Of a stretch of 64,000 bases of DNA, positions 56,979-64,000 are shown in pieces; the first letter of the stretch is position 1; every line of letters begins with the position of its first letter. A program made the position numbers and the translations under genes. The DNA lies in the NCBI RefSeq assembly GCF_000979455.1, contig NZ_JJOY01000005.1, positions 1-64,000 on the forward strand, in the 5' to 3' direction. The notes beneath the pieces were generated by a model. That model was not told where the DNA came from, ran no database searches, and was given only the letters and a program-made list of their open reading frames with translations. Origin of the DNA: Methanosarcina sp. 2.H.T.1A.6 (GTDB lineage: Archaea > Halobacteriota > Methanosarcinia > Methanosarcinales > Methanosarcinaceae).

Positions 56979-58613
56979 ATGCAGCAAAGTCCAGATTCTG
57001 ACCCCGTAAATTCACCGAAGCTCTCTGATAAAAAGTACAGGCTTTTCGGGCTTCTGATCGTTTTTTTTGCCCTCGCCCTCAGACTATTTGAGCTTGGAGA
57101 GAGGGTTTTTCATCATGATGAAAGCGTACACGGCAGTTTTACCCTCAAACTGCTTGAAACCGGGGAGTACAGTTATAATCCAGCCTACCACGGCCCCTTT
57201 CTTTTCCATTCTACTGCAGCTGTCTTCCATTTCCTGGGAATAAACGATACAACAGCTCGCCTGGTCCCGGTCTTTTTCGGAGTGGCAACTATTCTGTTGC
57301 TCTTTTTGCTGAAGAAAGAATTGGGAAAAAGCGGAGTGCTCTGGGCAATGTTTCTGCTTGCATTTTCTCCAAGCATGGTCTACTTCTCAAGGTTCTTCAG
57401 AAATGATATGATAATTGTGTTTTGCACTCTGGCTGCTGTTGCAGGTGTATTCCGCTATCTCGACAATATTCACAGCTCAAAGCGGTACCCTTACCTTATC
57501 CTGACAGCTTCCTCCCTTGCCATTGCCGTAACTGCAAAGGAAAACGCCTACGTTATCATACTTATATTCGGAGCTTATGCCGGGATGGGCTTACTATACT
57601 GGATTCATTCCAGCTGGAAGAGAGAAAACCTGAGTTTGCAAAAGACCCTCCTCCGCAAAGCTTCGGTACTTTTACCCTTCCTCCCTGAAATTCTTCTTTC
57701 AGGGGCGCTCTCCATTTTCATTATAATGTTTTTTTATACAAGCCTTTTCAGGAACGATATTTCCCTTTTCTCAATCGTAGAAAGGGCTTTTACCCACTGG
57801 CTGGCAATGCACAGGATAGAGAGGATCGGAGGTCCATTTTATTATTATATCCCCATCCTTTTCAGATACGAGATTCCGGTTATACTCTTTGGGACTGCAG
57901 GATTTTTCCATTTTCTGAAAAGTAAAGGTCGAAATGTTTCATTTTTCCTTTTCCTCTGTTACTGGGCATTTACCAGCCTTCTGCTCTATTCCTACCTTCA
58001 GGAAAAAGTTCCCTGGCTTGTTGTACATATTGTCCTGCCCTTTGGAATCCTGGCAGGAGCTTATCTGGGAGAAATATTTTCCCGGAATAATGAATATGTA
58101 ATGCCGGAACAGGAGCTTCTGGAAGGAAATCTAAGCCCTCTGACAAGGCCAAGGCCATCTTCTCGGGCAGAACATGCCGGAAAAGCCCGTACTTTAACAG
58201 CAGGAATTCTGGCGCTCGCCCTGCTAATTTCTCTGGGCCAGTGTATCTCGGTAAATTACTACAGGAGCATGGAGCCGGCAGAGCTGATGACGTATACACA
58301 GGCTTCTCCGGATATTCGAGAGCTCATGGAAAAGATAGAAGGTCTAGACCGAAGGCCTGAAAATCTAAGGCTTTATGTGGTTGACCCGAATAAGTTGTAC
58401 TGGCCCCTGCCCTGGTACCTGGAGGACTATGAAAAAGTGGGGTATTCTTCAAAACCTCCTGCAAGCAGTAAGTACGATGCTATTATTGTGCCCATGTCCT
58501 ATGACATGTACAGGGAAATCCCTAAAGAAGAGTACTCCTCTTACAACTTTACCCTGCGCCCGGGAAGAGATTTCACCCTCTATTATAAGAACAAACTTGA
58601 AAAGACCGGATAA
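56979..58613 (+). CDS. GT-C fold membrane glycosyltransferase-like protein (TIGR03663-type)
   Basis: A 544-residue integral membrane protein with about 11 helices and the loop motif FHHDESVHGSFTLKLL near residue 45, typical of dolichyl-phosphate-dependent GT-C enzymes. KENAYVIIL and a soluble C-terminal domain (about 440-544) follow. It matches the methanogen family TIGR03663; the sugar donor and acceptor are unknown. Confidence 0.85.
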   Translation: MQQSPDSDPVNSPKLSDKKYRLFGLLIVFFALALRLFELGERVFHHDESVHGSFTLKLLETGEYSYNPAYHGPFLFHSTAAVFHFLGINDTTARLVPVFFGVATILLLFLLKKELGKSGVLWAMFLLAFSPSMVYFSRFFRNDMIIVFCTLAAVAGVFRYLDNIHSSKRYPYLILTASSLAIAVTAKENAYVIILIFGAYAGMGLLYWIHSSWKRENLSLQKTLLRKASVLLPFLPEILLSGALSIFIIMFFYTSLFRNDISLFSIVERAFTHWLAMHRIERIGGPFYYYIPILFRYEIPVILFGTAGFFHFLKSKGRNVSFFLFLCYWAFTSLLLYSYLQEKVPWLVVHIVLPFGILAGAYLGEIFSRNNEYVMPEQELLEGNLSPLTRPRPSSRAEHAGKARTLTAGILALALLISLGQCISVNYYRSMEPAELMTYTQASPDIRELMEKIEGLDRRPENLRLYVVDPNKLYWPLPWYLEDYEKVGYSSKPPASSKYDAIIVPMSYDMYREIPKEEYSSYNFTLRPGRDFTLYYKNKLEKTG

Positions 58614-58693
58614 ACCCCATATACAGAGAAGAAAGTATCGGAAAACACAAATAATATGTAAAAAGGGGAGAGTTCTATAAATGGGGGCTGGTT

Positions 58694-59359
58694 ATGGACA
58701 AAATATTCGCTCTGGCAAATAATCTTGCAGGAAGAAACTCCTCTCAAGGAAGCAGCAACGAAGAGAGGGAAGAAAAGGAAAAAGGAAAAGATAAACAGCT
58801 GGAAAAGGTTTCTGAAAAGGAAGGAGAATTACCTGATTCTCTTGAAGGGTTTCCGGAAGCTGGTCCTCAATCCGAACAGATCGTCGAAATTTTTGAGCGT
58901 TGCCTCTGGATAACAATTAAAGAACTTATGACCAGAGAAGTGGTAACAGTACAGGAAGACACTCCTCTGGAAGAAGTCTTTTCGCTTTTTGGGAAGCTCC
59001 CCTACCATACTTTCCCGGTAGTGAATAAGAATAATGAGCTTGTGGGAATTATTGATCTTGACATCGTTCTTGAAATCCTGCTTTTGTGCCTGGTTCCCAG
59101 AGCAAAACATACCCCTCTTACAGCTATAAGGTCTCTTGGAGGAAAAGCGGGAGACGTAATGATAACGCATCCGGTGACAATTTCTCTTAACGCTACACTC
59201 AAAGACGCTTCGGATCTTATGATGAAGCACAGGTTTGACCGCGTATGCGTCAGCGAAAATGGAAAACTGGCAGGAATTATCTCCAAGAAAGATCTCGTAA
59301 AGGAGATTTGTAGAAGAAGAAAGAAGGAAAGAATAGGGGACGAAAAAAGAAAAGGATGA
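58694..59359 (+). CDS. CBS-domain protein with charged N-terminus
   Basis: A 221-residue protein with a very charged N-terminal 55 residues (repeats of E and K) and a tandem CBS pair (WITIKELMTREVVTVQED and AGDVMITHPVTISLN). The last 15 residues are basic. A regulatory role through nucleotide sensing is likely; it lies between the GT-C protein and the antiporter genes. Confidence 0.88.
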   Translation: MDKIFALANNLAGRNSSQGSSNEEREEKEKGKDKQLEKVSEKEGELPDSLEGFPEAGPQSEQIVEIFERCLWITIKELMTREVVTVQEDTPLEEVFSLFGKLPYHTFPVVNKNNELVGIIDLDIVLEILLLCLVPRAKHTPLTAIRSLGGKAGDVMITHPVTISLNATLKDASDLMMKHRFDRVCVSENGKLAGIISKKDLVKEICRRRKKERIGDEKRKG

Positions 59360-59363
59360 AAGC

Positions 59364-59535
59364 AGGAAAATTAAATTGAGAGATAAAACAGAGGCTAAAG
59401 TAGAGGGGATAAATCCGGAAAATTAAATCGAGAGATTAAACGGGGAACAAAACAGAGGGATAAAGCCGGAAACTGAAATTGAGGGATTAAACGGAGAACA
59501 AAACAGAGGGATAAAGCTGGAAACGGAAATTGAGA
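59364..59535. repeat. 51-bp tandem repeat
   Basis: Units starting GGATAAA at 59407, 59458 and 59509 have an exact 51-base period and share GAGGGATTAAACGG-type cores. A partial unit precedes at 59364. Located in the gap before the antiporter. Confidence 0.92.
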
Positions 59536-59609
59536 TCTAAAAAGCTCTGGATAAGTCCTGAGAAAAAGGAGTTTGGGGTAAAAAAGCAAAGAGTGGGGGA
59601 CTAACAGCA

Positions 59610-60791
59610 GTGAGTGCTCTGTTTCAGATACTATTCCTGATTTTCAGTGTGAAAATTCTGGGTGAGGTGGCAGAAAGAGTAGGTGTCCCCTCAGTCATGG
59701 GAGAAATTCTGGCAGGTATCTTACTTGGAGTGCTTTTTCTTAACGTAGAAACCGGAGTAATTACTTTCTTTGCCCAGCTTGGGGCTATTTTTCTGCTTTT
59801 CACTGCAGGATATAAAGAAGTGAGCTTAAGGGACCTGAAACCTGCAGCGCTGGCTGCTCTTGTCCCTACACTTTTTCAGGTCGCCTTTGCCTTTGCTTTC
59901 GGTTTCTGGCTTGGAAATATCTTTGATTTCAGTTTTCTTCAAAGCCTCTTTATGGCAGTTGCTTTCAGCCCTACAAGCATAGGAGTGGTGCTCAGGGCCC
60001 TTATAGACCTGAACTACCTTTCCACCAGGCCAGGGACAGTAATACTCTCCTCTGCAATCCTGGACGATATTATAGGGATATTTCTACTCTCTGTGGTGGT
60101 TACCTTTTCCCGCTTTCACCGCGTGCCTTCGGTTCTGGGCGTTCTTACGATTGCAGGAAAAATTCTGCTTTTTCTGCTGATTATGTATATCCTCGGAAAG
60201 TATCTTTTTCCCAGGCTTTTTGTCTATGCTCAGAAAATGCATGCAAAAGAAGCAGTATTTTCCTTTGTGGTTATGGTAGCCCTTTTTTCTGCCTATCTTG
60301 CAGAGTTTTTTGAGCTTCATGCAACAATAGGAGCGTTCATAGGAGGGATCTTAATTTCGGAAATTCCCCTTGCCAAAATCCAGGACGTGCAGAGCAAAGT
60401 AGAAGGACTGGCTTACGGGATTTTGATCCCTCTTTTTTTTGCATTTATAGGCCTTTCAATTGACCTGTCCACCCTGGGAAACACAGGCGTTTTTGCCCTC
60501 CTGGTTGTCCTCTTTGCCCTCTCAGGAAAGCTAATAGGGGGTTTCATAGGGTCAAAAGCCATAGGTTTCGATTTTTATGAAAGCCTTATCTTCGGGATAG
60601 GAGTCATGCCCAGGGCAGGGGTAGAACTTGTGGTACTGACCATAGGCAGGGAACTGGAGATTATCAACCAGGAAATATTTTCGGGGATAGTGCTTATGGT
60701 GGTTGTATCTATTCTGGTTTCACCTCCGCTTTTGAAGTTTGCGATTAAAACTGAAAGAAAAAAGAAAACCGATGATAGGATAAGGGCCTGA
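59610..60791 (+). CDS. CPA2-type cation/proton antiporter
   Basis: A 393-residue membrane protein with about 12 helices. It has GVPSVMGEILAGILLG, SPTSIGVVLRAL and the ion-binding SSAILDDIIGIFLLS motif, typical of the KefB/NapA type. The GTG start has GGGGGA upstream. It likely exchanges Na+ or K+ for H+; no regulatory RCK domain is fused. Confidence 0.92.
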   Translation: MSALFQILFLIFSVKILGEVAERVGVPSVMGEILAGILLGVLFLNVETGVITFFAQLGAIFLLFTAGYKEVSLRDLKPAALAALVPTLFQVAFAFAFGFWLGNIFDFSFLQSLFMAVAFSPTSIGVVLRALIDLNYLSTRPGTVILSSAILDDIIGIFLLSVVVTFSRFHRVPSVLGVLTIAGKILLFLLIMYILGKYLFPRLFVYAQKMHAKEAVFSFVVMVALFSAYLAEFFELHATIGAFIGGILISEIPLAKIQDVQSKVEGLAYGILIPLFFAFIGLSIDLSTLGNTGVFALLVVLFALSGKLIGGFIGSKAIGFDFYESLIFGIGVMPRAGVELVVLTIGRELEIINQEIFSGIVLMVVVSILVSPPLLKFAIKTERKKKTDDRIRA

Positions 60792-60811
60792 CTGCTTAAT
60801 TCTGGGATTCT

Positions 60812-60889
60812 GAACAGGGGAATGACTTTTCGGAACAGGGGAATGACTGTTTTTATCCGGAAAAAGGAACATGGAAATGACTGCTTGAA
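60812..60889. repeat. Short direct repeats between antiporter and P-ATPase genes
   Basis: GAACAGGGGAATGACT occurs at 60812 and 60834, and a diverged copy (GAACATGGAAATGACT) near 60867, in the convergent intergenic gap. Confidence 0.75.
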
Positions 60890-60923
60890 TCAGAGAGCCG
60901 GACAAACTCAATTCACTTTTTGA

Positions 60924-63677
60924 TCAGTGGGCTCTCCTTGCGTTCAGGTACTTTACAATCTCCATCGAGATGAGTGTGGTGGAAGCTAAAGCGAGTATGA
61001 TTCCCCACTCAGAAAATGAAAGGGGAACTGTCCCGAAAGCAAACTGAAGGAACGGGACGTAAACCACCATCAACTGCAGAATCACTGTGGTCAGGACAGC
61101 GTAGACCAGAGGCTTGTTTGTAAAAAGTCCCAGAGAAAAAACCGAATACCTGTCAGAACGCCAGTTGAAGGCGTTGAACATCTCTGAAAAGACCACAAGT
61201 GTGAAGATCATAGTCTGCAGTTTCGAAATGGGAAAACCGCTGTCCAGAGCCCAGACTAATACTATCAGTGCCTGCGAGGCTATAAGCCCTCCCAGCCCCA
61301 GTCCGGCAGCGACTTCACGGCGGGTGATAAGCCCTTCTTCAACGTTCCTCGGCTTCTGTTTCATAAGCCCCCTGTCAGGAGGTTCAACAGAAAGAGCCAT
61401 AGGAGGGAGACCATCTGTAATCAGATTGATCCACAGGATCTGTACGGCAAGCAAAGGCAGGATCTGCCAGCCCAAAATTGCTATGAGGACGATCAGGACT
61501 TCCCCTATATGGGCTGTGAGCCCGTAGGTGATGAAATTTTTGATATTTTTAAATATATTTCGTCCTTCTTCAACTGCCGAGACAATGGACGCAAAGTTAT
61601 CATCGGTCAGGATCATGCTTGAGGCTTCTTTGCTCACATCAGTGCCTGTAATGCCCATTGCTATGCCCATATCCGAAGCTTTCAGGGCAGGAGCATCATT
61701 TACCCCGTCTCCGGTCATCGCCACAACATGGCCCTTCTTTTTTAGAGCTTCTACTACCCTCAGTTTATGGGCAGGGTAGACCCGGGCGTAAACCGAGACC
61801 CTTTCAACTTTGTCTTCAAATTCACTCTCTTCAAGGCTGTCAAGTTCAGAACCAGTAAGTGTAAGGTCGTTTTCTTTCAAAATCCTGAGTTCTCGCGCAA
61901 TTGCAGCTGCTGTAACTTTATGGTCTCCTGTTATCATTACAGTCTTGATGCCGGCATCCTCACAGGTTTTGATTGCAGCTTTCACTTCTTCCCTGGGAGG
62001 GTCTCTCATGCCAATTAACCCTGAAAAGACCATGTCTTCTTCGATCTTCTCTACAGGGATTTCCCCGAACGAAACTTTTTCGGGAGAAAAGTTTTCTTCA
62101 AGCGGGCGGAAAGAAATGGCCATAACCCGCAGCGCTTGGTCAGCAAGCTCCTTAACCTGCTCGGAGATCTCCTGTTCGTGCTCGGGGGTTAAAGCTTTCA
62201 TTTCGCCGTTGAGGAAAGTCTTCGTACACGAGGCAAGGATGACCTCTGGAGCTCCTTTTGAAAAAGTCACAAGCTCGGAATCAAAAAAGTTACCCGGATT
62301 GTCCTCCAGTTTATTGAAGGTAGTCATTCTCTTACTTTCGGAAGAGAAAGGGATTTCTCCAAGCCGTGGATATTTCCGGTCAAGCTCGGATTTTTCAAAT
62401 CCAGCCTTTGCCGCAGCGACTACAAGAGCTGCTTCTGTCGGGTCTCCTGTAATTTTCCATCCGTCTTCTTCTTCATGAAGGTTTGAATCGTTGCAGAGAG
62501 CAGCCCCAAGCAAAAGAATCCGAAGATGTGTATTGTCCTCCGGTACTTCTGAATCTCCTATTTGAAATTTTCCCTCAGGGTTATACCCGTTTCCTGTGAC
62601 CTTGAGGGTCTGCCCGTTAACATATATCTTTTCAACCGTCATTTTGTTCTGAGTAAGTGTGCCCGTCTTGTCAGAACAGATAACATCTGTAGCACCTAGC
62701 GTTTCTACGGAAGGCAGTTTTCTTACAAGGGCATGCCTTTTGACCATGCGCCTTACTCCAAGCCCGAGCCCTACTGTCACAACCGCAGGAAGGGCTTCAG
62801 GGATAGCGGCAACTGCAAGCGCAACACCCCAGAGAAACATGTCAAGAGGGGGAAAGCCGGAAAATACACCGAGCACTGCAACAAAAGCTACAATTACAAG
62901 AGTTGCCCCGCCAATCAATCTGCCGAATTTATCAAGGCTTTCCTGCAGAGGGGTTCTGGACCTTTCTATTGTCCCGAGAAGCCCGGCAAGTTCTCCAAAA
63001 GAGGTTTTCATGCCTGTTGCCGTGACAACAGCCCTTCCTCTTCCATAGGCAACTGCAGTCCCTGCATAGACCATGTTCTTCCTGTCAGCTCCTGGGGTGT
63101 CTGCAGGCAGGGAACCGGTAATTTTCTGGACAGGCACGGATTCCCCGGTGAGCGAGGATTCGTCCACTTTAAGGTTGAACTCTTTACTTATCCTGGCATC
63201 TGCAGGAATGCGGTCCCCGGTTTGAAGCAGAATTATGTCCCCGGGAACCAGTTCTGTTGAGGGGATTTTTTTTTCGGTCCCATTTCTTATTACAACTGCT
63301 TCCGGAGACGTCATGGATTTGAGAAGCTCAATAGCTTTTTCAGCTCTGTACTCCTGCACAAAACCGAGAACTCCAGCAAGAAAAACAGTAAATAAAATCA
63401 CTATTGCATCAATGGATTCCCCAAGTAAAGCCGAAACAATGGAAGCAATTATCAGGATAAAAATTAAAATACTTTTAAATTGTGAGAGGAAGAGGCGAAA
63501 GACAGAGATTTCTTCTTTTTCTTTAAGTTCGTTTTTCCCATACTCTTCCAGTCTTTTTTCAGCTTCTCCGGAGCTCAGCCCTTCCTCTGATGTCTTCAGC
63601 TCTTCAAAAACCGAGCTAATTTCCTGATCGTAGTACAACCCTGACCCTCGTCTTTTTGTAACCCGATAGCTCTGCAC
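60924..63677 (-). CDS. P-type calcium-transporting ATPase
   Basis: A 917-residue P2-type ATPase of the SERCA/PMR1-like group. The actuator TGES (177-180), TM4 PEALPAVV (about 293-300), the phosphorylation motif CSDKTGTLTQNK (Asp336), KGAPE, MITGDHKVTA and MTGDGVNDAPAL hinge motifs are all intact. It probably pumps Ca2+ out of the cell; Na+ or Mn2+ cannot be excluded. No other gene is coupled to it. Confidence 0.95.
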   Translation of the reverse strand: MQSYRVTKRRGSGLYYDQEISSVFEELKTSEEGLSSGEAEKRLEEYGKNELKEKEEISVFRLFLSQFKSILIFILIIASIVSALLGESIDAIVILFTVFLAGVLGFVQEYRAEKAIELLKSMTSPEAVVIRNGTEKKIPSTELVPGDIILLQTGDRIPADARISKEFNLKVDESSLTGESVPVQKITGSLPADTPGADRKNMVYAGTAVAYGRGRAVVTATGMKTSFGELAGLLGTIERSRTPLQESLDKFGRLIGGATLVIVAFVAVLGVFSGFPPLDMFLWGVALAVAAIPEALPAVVTVGLGLGVRRMVKRHALVRKLPSVETLGATDVICSDKTGTLTQNKMTVEKIYVNGQTLKVTGNGYNPEGKFQIGDSEVPEDNTHLRILLLGAALCNDSNLHEEEDGWKITGDPTEAALVVAAAKAGFEKSELDRKYPRLGEIPFSSESKRMTTFNKLEDNPGNFFDSELVTFSKGAPEVILASCTKTFLNGEMKALTPEHEQEISEQVKELADQALRVMAISFRPLEENFSPEKVSFGEIPVEKIEEDMVFSGLIGMRDPPREEVKAAIKTCEDAGIKTVMITGDHKVTAAAIARELRILKENDLTLTGSELDSLEESEFEDKVERVSVYARVYPAHKLRVVEALKKKGHVVAMTGDGVNDAPALKASDMGIAMGITGTDVSKEASSMILTDDNFASIVSAVEEGRNIFKNIKNFITYGLTAHIGEVLIVLIAILGWQILPLLAVQILWINLITDGLPPMALSVEPPDRGLMKQKPRNVEEGLITRREVAAGLGLGGLIASQALIVLVWALDSGFPISKLQTMIFTLVVFSEMFNAFNWRSDRYSVFSLGLFTNKPLVYAVLTTVILQLMVVYVPFLQFAFGTVPLSFSEWGIILALASTTLISMEIVKYLNARRAH

Positions 63678-63805
63678 TCAGTATGTACTGTGCTATAATA
63701 TAAATGAGTTTAATGTATATATAGCGGTTAGACATATCGATATGCAAAGGGGTTTTTATGTAATTTGCAATTCTACAAAACCTTTCCTGGAAAAAATATG
63801 TGGGG

Positions 63806-63860
63806 TCTATCTGTTTCTTTAGAATCTATCTGTTTCTTTAGAATCTATCTGTTTCTCTAT
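63806..63860. repeat. 19-bp tandem repeat
   Basis: GAATCTATCTGTTTCTTTA is repeated with a 19-base period, nearly three units, upstream of the last gene. Confidence 0.9.
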
Positions 63861-63936
63861 CTAGAAATTTCAAGGTTGTAAATGCCAATTCTCAAAAATT
63901 AACTTAAAAATTTAACGAACAGAGGGAAAAATATAC

Positions 63937-64000
63937 ATGAAGATAGTAATTATCGGAAGCGGACTTGCCGGTTTGTCAGCAGGTCACAGGCTCTGTACAT
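63937..64000 (+). CDS. FAD-dependent oxidoreductase, 5' end only
   Basis: The first 21 codons of a gene cut by the window edge: MKIVIIGSGLAGLSAGHRLC. The GxGxxG dinucleotide-binding motif identifies an FAD or NAD-binding protein of the amine oxidase, phytoene desaturase or protoporphyrinogen oxidase type. AGAGGGA precedes the ATG. Confidence 0.85.
   Translation, partial: MKIVIIGSGLAGLSAGHRLCT

Overview
The window is archaeal and almost certainly from a Methanosarcina genome, close to M. acetivorans in gene content. The evidence is a methylotrophic corrinoid/methyltransferase operon with its Msr-type regulator, methanogenesis marker protein 2, NifB, archaeosine (preQ0) genes, DUF1699, DUF366 and DUF356 proteins, TTG and GTG starts behind strong GGAGG sites, and AT-rich intergenic DNA with archaeal TATA boxes. 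The species is inferred from gene content only.

Left part (1-15600): an IS4-like transposase runs off toward the left edge, then hypF (hydrogenase maturation), a DUF1699 protein and a long coiled-coil protein. The methylated-sulfur operon mtpC-mtpA-mtpP follows: corrinoid protein, zinc methyltransferase and MFS transporter. The Msr-type regulator gene (probably msrH) lies downstream. A ~180 bp leader upstream of mtpC is repeated in inverted orientation between mtpP and msrH, so the two copies point at each other across the operon. Two related micro-proteins with one membrane helix each and a second DUF1699 gene close the block. A 117 bp mobile-element-like repeat with terminal inverted repeats lies after msrH and recurs in inverted orientation near 48.2 kb.

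Middle (15600-31500): an RNase H type 2 gene, tRNA-Thr(GGT) with a decayed tRNA-Thr relic nearby, a chorismate-lyase-like gene with an apparently non-standard start, and a frameshifted flavin-reductase-like pseudogene. Next is a complete stressosome-type module on the minus strand: RsbR (PAS-STAS), RsbS, RsbT, an RsbX-like phosphatase, and a histidine kinase whose N-terminus resembles the RsbT-binding domain of RsbU. This suggests that a bacterial-style partner-switching relay feeds a histidine kinase instead of a sigma factor. Then come methanogenesis marker 2, a ferredoxin, nifB, the preQ0 operon queC-DUF366-queE-queD, and two calcineurin-like phosphoesterases around a DGC zinc protein.

Right part (31500-64000): a hydantoinase/oxoprolinase, a SAM methyltransferase, an ABC exporter pair, amtB-glnK plus a membrane protein behind a palindromic operator, a thioredoxin peroxidase, proline biosynthesis genes (proA, proB, proC), DUF356, Toprim and DUF167 proteins, an amidohydrolase, a universal stress protein, CBS proteins, a riboflavin-pathway reductase, a cysteine-cluster protein, a 57-residue basic protein behind a 331 bp tandem duplication, a FluC pair, moeA and moaD, a GT-C membrane protein, a cation/proton antiporter, a calcium-type P-ATPase and the start of an FAD oxidoreductase. 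Short tandem repeats are common between genes throughout.
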